A stretch of DNA of 64,000 nt from Mangifera indica (taxonomy: Eukaryota > Streptophyta > Magnoliopsida > Sapindales > Anacardiaceae). Both the position numbers and the translations under genes were made by a program. Shown here piece by piece: positions 1 through 11,745 of the stretch (positions are counted from its first letter, which is position 1; each line of letters opens with the position of its first letter). The notes beneath the pieces were generated by a model. It searched no databases. It had not been told where the DNA came from and worked only from the letters and a program-made list of their open reading frames with translations. The stretch lies in the NCBI RefSeq assembly GCF_011075055.1, contig NC_058150.1, forward strand, positions 6,758,001 to 6,822,000, read 5' to 3'.

Positions 1-1499
1 GCCTCCCATTTCCTTAAGGGCTACTCAACTATTTGAATGGCTTTCTTATAATTATAGTCCAAATGTTACCACAGAACGTCTAGTATCAATGCATCATGCC
101 GATTGTTCGTGTTTTACGTATTATAGGGCGTACGCAAGTTGAGCTTACAGGTGACGGATAATTCCGGGCATTGCTTAATGTCTAAGGGCTATTACGACTT
201 TGGATATTTTGTATGTTTGTAGAATTAACCAACAACACAGTAGGCTCAGATATCTAGGGAGCTCTGTAACCTTATAATACATTAATGTATAACTCAACCC
301 CTGTTACGCTGGCCTGTGCTAAAAAATGTTCTGTCTTAGTTTAATATTAATTCAAATTATAATTTAATAAAATCATATAATTAAATATTTTAATAAAAGG
401 TTATAGGTAAATTTAAATGATTAATTAAAAATTTTTAATAAACTTTAGTATTATAATTTGGTTAAATAATATTAGTTTGAGTTTTAAGATTTATTAGACT
501 TTTGATAGGAGATTTAATAACCACTATATATCGATTAAATTTTCATTCCGAAACTAATACAGTAAAGTTTTATTTATTAAAAATTCTTATTCAAGAAAAG
601 TTTTAGGAACAGAAGATCATTCACTCAAATGCAGGTAATTTTAGTAATTTTACGTCAAATAGTAAATACATGACATTTTAGATATTCTTATAATTTTAAA
701 GTACAATTTAGTATTTTATCATTTGTGTGTAGATTTTGAATTGAATGATTTTATGTTTGTTCATGTAAATGAAATATTCAGTGTGGGATGTGATAGGTTG
801 TGAAATTTGAAAATTTTGAATTGAAATCAGAATAAAAATTTTCAAACTAGGGTTTGATTGAAAATCCAATTAGGGTTTGAAATTTAATTTCCAATTTAGG
901 TATTCAATTGAGACATCAAGCCTTAGAATCAAGAACCAATACTTTGAGATTATAGGAATTACAAATTGAAATCCATTCTCGGTGAATCGAATTTTTTAAA
1001 TAGGAATAGATTTCCAGCTCGATTAAGACAATCTATCATCAGTAGTGACTTCCCTAACCTATCATGATTCGGTGGCAAATACAAGTGGCAAAATTGCCTA
1101 ATTCATGGTTGTCGTGAGCCACAAGCTCAAGTCTAGTAAAGCCTCTAATACTAGTAAAAAAACAATGGTCACAGAAGGCGGTAGGAAGTCATCAGCATTA
1201 GGTTTGTGATTCAAACCTTTATCGCAATTTTGTGAAAAATCTCAACATTGGAATAGACCAAAATGCCATAAAATTGAACGAAAATTTACTTTTATGACAT
1301 TTAGGATCAAATTCATGACCCACGATGATGAAATTAATAAGGCGTCAACATTGAGGAAACCAGTAGGCTAGGGTTCATCAAATTGTGAGTTTATATTAGG
1401 TTAGGAAAACTAGATACCCAACCAACTTAACCCAAAAGTCAAATCTATAGAAGTCAACCAAGTCAATGTTGGTCCAAGTTGACTAGCATAAGATAAGAT
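1..1499. other. Intergenic, no gene recognised
   Basis: No open frame here resembles a known protein. The first ~340 bases are less AT-rich than what follows, and a stretch near 107-150 resembles 5385-5445, so the left edge may be the end of a dispersed repeat. From ~350 the sequence is AT-rich spacer. Confidence 0.5.
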
Positions 1500-1860
1500 T
1501 AAGTGCATGTAAGCATGTGAGATTGTTGAGTAACGTGTGGTAAGTGTGTGGATAGCTTGTGGAAGTGCGTAGACGTGCATAAACAACTAAGGCATGCGTG
1601 ATGATGCATAGACATGTTATAGTGGCACGTGCAGTGCGTGAAATGCTTATTTTGGCATATGTTAGCATTTGAAAGGCTTATGATGACATGTAAGGAAGAT
1701 CTAGACATGCATGAAGGTGCGTGACAGTTCTTCTTAAGGTATTTTAGGTCTTTGTCCTCATTTGAGGGAGATTTTTAGCATGTGAATGAAAGCACTAAAA
1801 GAACATATGATGGAGCTTAAGAGCACATGAAAGGTTTAGAGAGACATATTAAAGAACGTG
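1500..1860. repeat. Degenerate short-motif repeat (GCATGTG-like)
   Basis: The stretch repeats a loose motif around GCATGTG / GTGCGTGA / GACATG every 10-25 bases. The same composition returns at about 3270-3420. Both blocks are followed by a 'catttgaaggagaattt'-like string. This looks like decayed non-coding sequence of an LTR retrotransposon rather than a clean satellite. Confidence 0.45.
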
Positions 1861-1870
1861 ATAAGGTTAT

Positions 1871-3460
1871 TGTAACACCCTTTCCAAGAGCACTGCCTTT
1901 CAGAGGAAGATGTCACTCAATTGTCTATTTTGAGCATACATTCAATTCAAACCAGTAATAAATTTATTGAATAGTTGAATAAAATCTTATTTATTAAAAC
2001 TGATAAAATTATTGAAATACATTTGTCAAAACTAAATTGAAAGTGGTTAAAAGAAGTCAAAACATGAAAACATAAACCAAAAACATAGTATGTGTAGTTT
2101 GATACATCTATAAAGATCTGGATAGAATATAAGCTAAAAAGACAACAATGCCCTTGCTATTATACATCTGCGGACCATCACTCATCCCACAGCTATTACG
2201 ATCGTTTGTACCTACACACATAAAACTAGAAAAGTCAGTGATAAAACACTTAGTAAGTTAAGACACTATAGTGATAACTTTTACTGCAATCCCTAAAATA
2301 CCCTTAAACTTAACCCATATTAATTTTGTCATTCGGAGTTAGCATCAAACTCTTCTATGGATGATGAAGAGTCCTATGCACTATCTTTGTGCTCATATTA
2401 AACTTTAGAGACTGTCTAAGCATCATAACTCTTAAGTCAAACTGTATCTATCTCGGCCACTAAGGAACCACTCTCCCAAATTTTTATTTAGTGTGACCTT
2501 ATTAAACTTGGTGAAAGCATCTAAATCTGAAAGCTATGACTAAAGTTGTATACTAGGTCGATCAATCTAGATCGAATATGAGATTTGACACCTTGGTCAT
2601 GTAAATTATCTCTTTATTTCATTACACTATTCAACATTTTAACTGGGCTTGACTGCAAGCATGTACCCTATTATGAACGGTGTAGTGACTGTATATCATG
2701 GTGCCCCCTCATAACGATCCTATAATATCTAGCATGCATAAATCTCAAGTTTTTGCTTAACTTGGCTCGCTCACACTTTCATCTAATAGTATATCTCATG
2801 CCCTACTCTGATTAAACTCTTAGGAACGCAAGGTACTACTGTATACCTAAAATTTTTGTACTATTATTTAAGATGACTTTTAAATTTATAGCCTAATTCC
2901 CTTACTTTTTCTTCCATCTGCCCTAAACACATGAGCATGTACATGTAGACACACGAGGATATGTCTTTTTGTTTTTCATACACACGACCACCTTTTTGTG
3001 GCTTCTCCTCATGTGCTATTATTGATAGATACATGAACATGTACCTTTCAGATATTTATGTACTTTCCTTTTCTGTTTTTTATCTTGATTGCTCTACTTC
3101 TTAAAGGAATTCTAGTCATTTCTTTGTGCACATGGTCGTGCTAATGCTATACACGAAAAGTCTACGTGTCATAGTTTAGAGACTATCTAAGCATCATAAT
3201 CCTTAGGTCAAACTGTATCTATCTCAGCCACTAAGGAACCACTAAGGAGCCACTAAACATCATAATACACGAAAAGTTTAAGGTAATGCATGAAGCACGT
3301 TAAGGACATGTGATACTGTGTAATAGCATGTGGAAGGCAAGCAATAGCCCATGAAGTGCATGAAAGACTTATGATAGCAGATAAATGGCTTCTGGTAACA
3401 TGTGAAGGCATATGAGACACTTGTGGCTCTCCATTTGAAGGAGAATTTAATTTTAGAATG
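1871..3460 (+). mobile_element. Possible decayed LTR-retrotransposon end
   Basis: It opens with TGTAACACCC, a start common in plant LTRs, and contains a 'gtgataaaacacttagtaagtt' type string (about 2238-2260) often seen in such LTRs; a similar string lies near 27470. A block at 2403-2474 is duplicated at 3173-3242 with few changes. No pol domain, primer site or target duplication was found, so the class is a guess. Confidence 0.3.
2403..3242 (+). repeat. Direct repeat pair (2403-2474 and 3173-3242)
   Basis: Two ~70 bp copies run from 'agagact(g/a)tctaagcatc' to 'cactaaggaaccact', about 770 bp apart and in the same orientation. The second copy ends with a short internal duplication of 'cactaaggagccact'. 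They lie in LTR-like sequence and may mark a local duplication. Confidence 0.7.
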
Positions 3461-5302
3461 AATATTGTGGCATAAAGTACCTCCTCATATTAAGATTGAT
3501 AAATAGTACTAACGTTGTTGTGCACAGTTAAGTTACTATATTAGATTAAGATTATTGTTCATTGGACTAGATGCAACATTTTACTAATTAAAATTGTCAA
3601 AGATAAAAAAGGTGTTATATCTCATGAAATTTTGATTAAGACAATAGTGTATATAGTATCATTGAAATAATTTTGTTAGTTTTCATGATGTTAATGTTGG
3701 ATTTTCATGATCCAAATTATAATCAATAAGGGCGGTAGAATAAGGTGAAAAATAAAATTTTTGGACCATTAAACTCTATTCTCAAAATCTAGGAGTTGTT
3801 ATAAACATAAAAAAGAGTTTCAGATTGCAAACCTACATTTGAAAGCTCCTTCAAACCAAAATTTGTCTTGAATTTGTCCCAAACACTTCTATTACTCCCT
3901 ATAATGTTGTAGGGTTTTTGCTCATCCATATGGCGGCAACCACGAATATACAACAATATGAAGGCTTGTTTAAGGTATAGATGATTGCTAAATCTCAAGG
4001 ATTGATAAATGAGGAGTGAAAGTTTTGAGAGAACTCCCTCTCTCTTTAAGGTAGGCGGTTAGGGTTTTAGAAATAATATTTCTAATCCAATTTTTATATA
4101 GTTAAACTCATAGGCTAATCTAATTGTACTTTTGGCCTATCCCTTAATAAATATTATTTGGGCTAAAAGTTGACTTTATTTTCAATGAATTTTCATGCTT
4201 TTTAGTCTTTAATATATATAATCGACAAAGTGATGAGCCACAGATTTTTACCATGTTGATATGTTAAATATTAAAATTGTTTGTTTGCAAATTAGTCATA
4301 TCATGTGTATTTGCCACAATGAAAGAGAGTATCATCTTATTAAAGGTCTCACATAGGCTAGATATTGGTTATTGATGGGATAATAATATCTTGATATTAT
4401 CCTAATCCAAAAAGTATTACTATATATCTCTTAATTGCTTTATCCTTGACTTTTTTATCAAACTCAAAATTCTCTTTCGACGAGTGAATCATATCAATTT
4501 AATCATATAAAAGGAACGATACATCCGAATGTTATCAATTTTAACCTCTCTACATTGACTCTTAAAATAACTCTTAATATTGATGTCGGTTATATTCCAT
4601 ATTCAGGAACTTAAAGATTGAATTTTGGAGGGACACCACTGTTAAATAATGAGCCTAATACTTTTGAAGTTTCAACTGACCCAATTATATATCATAAAAA
4701 TCTCATAGTTGAGAATATCCAAAGGATAACTGTGAAAAAGGTGGCACGGTCAAACTGAAAATCAATTGAACGATGATGAAGGCTTGATTAATGATACGTA
4801 CATGTGCATTTACTGCGGCCAACGCCCGAGGTTTTCTGATAAGCAAAAATTCAAAACATGAGAAGTAGCCACTAGGCCATTTGACTTTTTAATACATAGA
4901 CAAATCATTAGAGCAATTAGTAAACACACGGAAACATGTATAAAACATATATAGGCTTATTTTGACTATGACTTATTGGTTCTAAGAGGTTGATTTTTGT
5001 GGCCATTTTGCTCTTACTATAATAACTTCGTCACTTCAGTCTTCGGTGCATTAACGGTGTGGGCATGCAACTTAAAAGCGTTTGAATATTTTCATGACGA
5101 GCGCCGGAAAAAAGTCAAAAAAAGTCAGCAATTTAAACTCCATCATCCACACTCAACTGGAGAAACCTTGCCTACATGAACAGAGAATTCTTCACTGCTG
5201 TGCTTTGTTTTTATCACATTATCTTGAACCAATTACATAGCAGAGCCCATCATGCACATCATCAAATTTTGGGAACGATCTGCCATAAACATAACTTTTT
5301 AT
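3461..5302. other. Intergenic, no gene recognised
   Basis: AT-rich sequence. The longest open frames (60-70 codons) match nothing I know and lack codon structure. No repeat boundary was identified. Confidence 0.5.
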
Positions 5303-5985
5303 TTTTGAAAATTTGTTCATTAATTTGTGTTTTATAATTGAAACATACTTCTAAAATCATAAATGAAAAATAAAGCCCATTGTTTGTGTTTTACGTCCGA
5401 TCTTTGCTTGGTATTATTGGTGCATATGCAAATTAAGCTTGCAGACGATATTCTATCAGTAAAACAAATAACTGTTCACCTTTATGAATGATCGTTTTAA
5501 TCATTTTCTATTTAAATGCAAATCTTAAAATCATCACAAAATTAGTCCTTATCTAATATCAAATTCGGCAAACTGATAAATCAACGTACATCCTCCCATG
5601 AACACTCGTTTATCCTTCTATATTTAGCCATTTTCATGCAATCAAACCGAAAAGATGGATTTGCCCTTCTTAACACATAAACAAGCATCCAACCTTATTG
5701 CGATTGTTTTTCCAGCCCATAAACAATAAATATACAATTTAAACTCTCCCAAAGTCAAAAGCAAAAAGTAATATAAAAATACCTTTTAATATACTTGTAA
5801 GTGTTACATAACATATCATGTGAAAACTAAGAAAGACGTGAAAGCTTGTTTGGTGATCTGTACATCTATAATTACAATTACAGATTGTACGTAAAACAAA
5901 AACAATCAGCATTATTTTTCATTTATGATTTAACTATTTTTCAATTATAAAATACAAATTAATGAACAATCTTTCAACAAAAAAT
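5303..5985. repeat. Inverted repeat with ~105 bp arms (foldback or MITE-like)
   Basis: The arm at about 5303-5408 (through 'gttcattaatttgtgtttta', 'aaatcataaatgaaaaataa' and 'tgtttgtgttttacg') is matched in reverse complement by about 5877-5985, with roughly one change per 8-10 bases. The 470 bp between carries no coding frame. 'tattctatcagtaa' inside it recurs at about 6052, so a short direct repeat overlaps the right flank. Target duplications were not resolved. Confidence 0.7.
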
Positions 5986-6965
5986 TTTTTTTTTGAAAAA
6001 CTGAATAAAAAGGTGATAAAACTGTGGTTAAACTTTGGTAATAGAATGACGTATTCTATCAGTAAGTCAACAACAGATAACCTTCAATGTGATAACGTGA
6101 AGATAATTAACATTGCCGTACGAAATAGATAAAGTGCAATCCAAGCCCATTTATATAATTAGATATGGAAATGATTGAGCAAAATTAATTAAAATAGTCA
6201 TATTAGATAGAGTGCATACGGATATAAACATCTTAAAATAATAACAATTAAAGCCCTAACCAAATTTTATCAAGCCCTCAAAAAATATGAAATTAAGTTA
6301 GAAACTTCATTGAATTTAAGGATGAAGATGAATATTTGCCTTTTTTTTTTTGGGGTCTGTTTGAATCATGGATAAGACTTAAAAGGACAAAAGTAAAACC
6401 AAGCGAAAAACATTGGTAGGCATGATTGGCAAGCCCAATGAACTAAAACATAATTTTACTTTTATTTTTTTATGAAATTAAGAGTGTTAATTATTATATA
6501 TATGTTATAGGGGGTTATATAATATTTCATGTATAGAGGGGTTTTTTAATAATCTTCATAATAGAGGTAAATTGGTAGTTTTCATAATTAGTCAGTCAAA
6601 TCATTTTACATTTGTTATTTGATTTTTCTTGCTTTATGGTGTTCTAGTCTTATTTTTCTTGTTATCCAAAACTAAAAAGAAATTTTGAAAATAAAATTAA
6701 AAATGAAATATTGTAACAATTTTGTCCTATGAAGTCAAAATGTTAGATCTAAACGAGAAAAATCAGATATGTTAAGTTGATTTTTGCCATTGGTAAAATT
6801 ATGAATCTAAAATTAGAAAAATAAAATAATATTCCAAATTTAAGTAATTAAATTCAAAAAGATTTTATCAAAATATTGGCTAAAATGATTTTATAGTTTT
6901 ATGGATCTAACAGCTAGATTATTTTTTTTCCTTTAAATGCCAAAAATTTACTTAAAGTATAAAAA
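5986..6965. other. Intergenic, AT-rich
   Basis: No coding frame or clear repeat was seen beyond homopolymer runs of T and A. Confidence 0.5.
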
Positions 6966-7959
6966 ATATTATATATACCCAGTTTGGATACACAAATAAA
7001 TACCCAACATAGTAGCCAACATGGCATGTTTAAAGTATAAATTTTCGAACTTGAATGTTAACTTCCTTCTTTTTTTGCAACATGTTTAACTAAGTATTTT
7101 GTTTTTTTTTTCATTTATTTCATGATAAATAACAAATTATTTGTATTTCATTAATATTGCAGAAGAGTTTCTTGGAGTGTCATATACCAAGTGCATGTGT
7201 ACTTTAGTGTTGAGTTTTTAGTTTTATATACACATGTAAATTGATGGAAGATAACTTTATAATAGGTGTTACATCTGCTGAGAAGCTTTTGCAGATTTAA
7301 TGAGAGAAGCGAGGAAAGTCTGTGGATCATGTTGCAAAAAAAGAAATACAACATTTAGAGGCTTTTTGTATTTTGATTATTTTAACATTATCAATGTCCT
7401 AAATATATAAGTTTATTGATTTTCTAGTCGATGATGAGATAAATGTTAATATATGATTGATGTTTGGAGTCACATTATATGGATTTGATTTGCAATTTTA
7501 TTTTTAGTATTTATGGGTCTTCAGTTTAGTTTTGTTAATCTAACAGTGATGTATTTTATATTTTGTTATTGCATTGTTTCATGAAAGATAACATAAAACT
7601 ACAGATCTAATTGTATCTATTATTATGAAAAATTGTTAAATTTTAAAAGAATCGGATCATGTATTAAAGTTAAACACAGGAAAAAGAGAGGCTTTGAGTT
7701 CTCTAACTCATGGTAGCATTGACATCTACTGTGTTGATTCTTGTTATTATAAAATACTCTTCATAGTTGCCACATAGAACAAGTTTAAAAAAATTCAACT
7801 ACACTAGTTATTATACAAGATAAAACAACAGTTTTAACATTTGAAGTTTAAATATTTGTATTTAGGTTGTATGCTTAAGTATAACAATATATATAACTGA
7901 ACCCATTTATAAGTCTCCACATAGGCATTACCATTAAAACTCTTGTAGAGGACAAGATA

Positions 7960-9640
7960 TTGACACAAAAAATTTGCTCATGTGCATATCTAAAATCCTC
8001 CATCTTCAGAGGACGAACATGCAAACTATTATACAATGCATGCAAAAGTCTATTCTCAGCCCATATTAAAGCTCTCTCCTGAAATTTGAGCAATGAATCA
8101 AGATAAGTTTCTAACCACAGGTCCATCCTCAAATGGTACAAACTGAATAACCATTTATACAATACTGATAAAAAAAGAATTTTGCAAGACACAACTTTTA
8201 TGTTTAACTACAACTTGAAGCACACATATATCAATTTAAGCTAAATATACTGCATGGAGACAAGTTACAAATGGAGATTACATCAATATGATTTTAAACC
8301 GTTGAAAAACATAAAATAGAAGCCTTTATTTTTTATAAAAAGCATACCTATCATATATATCCTTAATTATAGTTTTTGCATACAACTTCTTGGCTAAGAG
8401 ATGACTTTTAGAAAAAAAGAAGTCAAAATGCCCAACCAATGAAAGAAGGAGACAAGGGCAAAATTGCTTGCTTGCAATTGCATTAATTTTGTTCAAAGAT
8501 CTTGTTATATAACTTGAACCAGATACAGTCAAGGCATTACAATATGACTAAGAACAAATATACATAAAATTCAATCGTTTTTTATAAACTAGACCAAAAG
8601 ATTCCAATGTGATTAAAAGATACATATAATAACATTTCTAACAACTAAACCACATGGTCAAGTTGTAAAATTATTTTTCGGTCCTGAGATGGATCTGAAT
8701 AGGGCAGGTCATGATGCACCACCATATATAGGAGTGAGGGAAGTAGCAGTTATCAAATTTCAAATGCCCTAGGTTGATTACCATTTTCTAGAAACTATTT
8801 CTCTAACTGTGTTGATATCCTATGCAATAGACATTAACAAAACTAATTTGACAGACCAATAGGTGTTTGTCATGCTTGTAGGAATCATGTAACATCACGA
8901 ACTTTCAACCAACTAAAAATTTATTATGCAGTTAGTTTACCAGTAATATGTACTAAGTTTGGAAATAAAGCAATAATTAACACCAAATTTATTTTAATTT
9001 CATGAAATCACCTAACCAACCTTCTTTTCCTTCTCCAAAATTTCTCTTATGAAGTAATGAGTGGAAGACACACAAAGGTTACGTAAACAAAAAAACTGTA
9101 CTTATTGATTAGGGGGACCAAAGCACAGGTAAAAAATTCCCTTTTTAGATAAAAAATATGCGCACAAAACTTAAAACAAAAGAGAGAGAGAGAGAGAAAC
9201 ACCATACATTTAGATTACTACCAGTGTGCCTATCTGTCGTATTTGCAACTGCTTTCAAATCAACATCTGGTGCCAATTCTTCGTTGGCTAAAATAACTTT
9301 TAGTGTTTTCAACCATTAATCTTTACAAAAAGATAGTATGATAACATCAATGATAGTCATTTTTCTTACAAGATAGGAAGAATCAATCAAAAAGTATGCG
9401 TAAGACATTTAACTCTAAGGTACAACCTCATCAAGATCAAAAGGCCTATTGATAGCAACAAGTACCAACACACGTTCTTTATCCTTCGTACGTAGACCAT
9501 TCCAATTTACCATGAATTTAGTCTTCATTTTACGCATAGCCTCATGCTCTCATGGATTATCCTGTCTTCCTAACATGTTGTCAACTAAAACAACCATCCA
9601 AGTGGATAAAATATCATTTGCAGCTAAAGAATATGAAGAA
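7960..9640 (-). pseudogene. Broken AAA-type ATPase (ATAD1-like plant group), C-terminal part
   Basis: On the minus strand three blocks follow the order of a plant AAA-ATPase. About 9640-9425 gives Walker B-like VVLVDNMLGRQDNP, then EHEAMRKMKTKFMVNW and VLVAINRPFDLDE, ending at a GT donor. About 9320-9208 gives LKTLKVILANEELAPDVDL and a lid-like DRHTGSNLN, again ending at a GT. About 8080-7970 gives ERALIWAENR and RPLKMEDFRYAHEQ, near the usual C-terminus. A TGA replaces the codon between NP and EHEA, the second Walker B acidic residue is N instead of E, and the frame fails after AHEQ. Retained introns argue against a processed copy. Walker A and the N-terminus are absent. It should not make a working ATPase. 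Confidence 0.8.
9181..9197. repeat. (AG)n microsatellite
   Basis: Eight and a half AG units, lying in the intron-like gap of the AAA-ATPase pseudogene. Confidence 0.9.
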
Positions 9641-10599
9641 CAGCAAAACAGTATAATTTGACAAGAAGATAAAACAGGGAATTTATATACTCTAGCCCAA
9701 AGAGAAGCAGCAGAATATTATTCCCTCTAAGCATCTTTTAAATATCAATTTGTTAAAAAATATATTTCTCTGTATTAAGAGAAAGAAATCAAAGGTTTTG
9801 CATTTAAGTGTTACAATTCAAAAAAGAAAAAAACAATCTTAGTTACTCTAACGAAAACTCCAGTAAAGTTTGACTTTGTAATAAATTCAATTTTGAAGAA
9901 GTTAGGAAGTCTTGTGAATCTTCAACAAATGAAGTCCAATGGTGGTTTTGAAAAACGACAATTGATGATGGTTCTGACAAATAACAGTCGATGGTGGTTA
10001 AGGTAGAGGATGGGTTGATGGTGGTAGCCAAAAAGTTGTTGTTTTAGAAAGTTTAAGGTTGCTGCTTTAGAAAGTTTAGGTAAGTGATGATTAATTTTTT
10101 TAATGACCTTTGTCTGAAGTGGCAAAAACGCAATGCGGCAGATGATATGGCATCTGTCTTATTGGCTTTCATATTGGTGTGTACTTATTTATTTGTATTA
10201 TCAGAGTAAGTATATATAACATTCATATCAAAGTTTATATTAAAAACTAAATTATAATAGGAGAGTCAATCTGCTTCTAAATATTCATTTGTTCCATATA
10301 TCAAAAAAAATTGGGAATTTTCATTATTTAAAATTCCATATGCCCAAAAAACTAGAATTTTTCATTATATTTACTGGTTCCATATATTCACACTGCAGAG
10401 GAGGTTTTCCATCATTTTCTGTCCGAATGTTGATTTTTGCTAATAAATTAGAAATTTTTGTTATTTAAATTTTAAAACGAATTTTATCTCCGACTCAAAT
10501 TATAAAAATAAAAAAATTATTAAAAATTGAAAGACCACAATTTCACCAGAGAACTGCAACCTAAATATATCTGGTGAAAAATATCAATTACCCGTCTAA

Positions 10600-10912
10600 A
10601 CACCGGTGTCTAGTAAAATGTCATAAAACCCCCATTATACCTATCATAAAATATCATTTAACCCTAGTCATATAGCGCCTAGTAAAATAAAAAATCTCAC
10701 CTCACCTAATATAAATATTAATTAGCCTCTCAGCGTTATTGACCAATAAAATATCATTTACTTTTTATATTTTACTTTATGAAAAAATATCATTTACTCC
10801 TTTGGCGCGAGTTCACCTAGTAAAATTACATGTTATCACCCCTATGATTCGTTTACTTTATGAAAATATCATTTACCCCTTTGACACGAGTTCCTAGTGA
10901 ATTATTATTGTC
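10600..10912. repeat. Degenerate tandem repeat
   Basis: The phrases 'cctagtaaaat', 'aaaatatcatttac' and 'cctttgRCRCGAGTTC' recur several times at irregular spacing of about 60-90 bases, best between 10770 and 10900. It looks like a worn minisatellite with no coding capacity. Confidence 0.6.
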
Positions 10913-11132
10913 TTTTTATTCTATTATTCTAGTGAAACAATGACGTTTGGTGCGTTCCACACCCAACCCTACCTTCTCACCTTGCACCAAGTTGTGCTTC
11001 ATATGATTGTTAATGTGCGGCATTGTTTTGGAGGCAACGATTTGAATCTTAAATCATTTGAGAAGGTGAAAGTTTGGGAATGAGTTGGTGGGTTGTTTGT
11101 AATAGTTCTTCACTTATGGATAGCCTCCAAAG

Positions 11133-11398
11133 TAAGTCTAGATTCGAACTGAGTCAATTCGAGCTCGAGCTACTCGTTAGATTTTTTAATTAAAATTTTT
11201 GATACAAAACGACGTCGTTTTGACCGATATATATTAAAACGACATCGTTTTAATAACAAAAAATAAGTCAAACCGAACTCAAATCGCTTTTAAGCTTGAC
11301 TATCACGAGCTCGATGAACTCGAGCTCAATTATATGTGAACTAAGCTGAGCTCGAGCTCAAGCGAGTTCGAGCTCAGCTCAGCTCGAATTCAGCCCTA
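11133..11398. mobile_element. hAT-type MITE, copy 1 (266 bp)
   Basis: The element is bounded by a perfect 8-bp duplication CTCCAAAG (11125-11132 and 11399-11406), the hallmark of hAT transposons. Ends resemble TAGGGYTGRATTCRAAC in inverted orientation. The centre holds two near-palindromes, AAACGACGTCGTTT and AAACGACATCGTTT, around a TATATATTA core, with GAGCTCGAGCTC-rich arms on both sides. A second copy, inverted, lies at 34173-34416. No coding capacity. Confidence 0.85.
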
Positions 11399-11745
11399 CT
11401 CCAAAGTGTGTGTGTTTGATTTGTGAAGTTATTTTTTATTAAAATTAATATACATTAAAAGTGAAAATATAATAAATAAAATTATAAAGACAAATTATTA
11501 TCTAGTTTGAGAATTTTTTTAATAAATTTATAAAAACAGCTTAATAGTTTTTTAACAAATTTAACATTGGGTGAGAAAAATAACTTCTTTTAGAGTAGAA
11601 TCATATCATTTCGTCATACCTTTGGTTGGGAAGTAGACTTTTGGCCCTAAAAATGTGCTCTCCCATCAACATTAGAGGCCAACAACCTTATTGGTTACCA
11701 ATCATTTCCATTACAGTAACTAAAGGGCAGAATAATTTGTTATTA

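Larger units (their letters stand above)
6966..10221. mobile_element. Candidate TIR transposon enclosing an AAA-ATPase gene fragment
   Basis: The left end (6966-7030) carries TTATATATACC, then ACAAATAAATA, then AGCCAA and ATGGCAT. The reverse complement of 10140-10221 carries the same blocks in the same order: TTATATATACT, ACAAATAAATA, AAGCCAA, ATGCCAT. These look like decayed terminal inverted repeats about 65-80 bp long. Between them lies a broken minus-strand AAA-ATPase gene, so this may be a gene-capturing (Pack-type) element. No target-site duplication or transposase was seen; two independent MITEs flanking a pseudogene remain possible. Confidence 0.45.
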
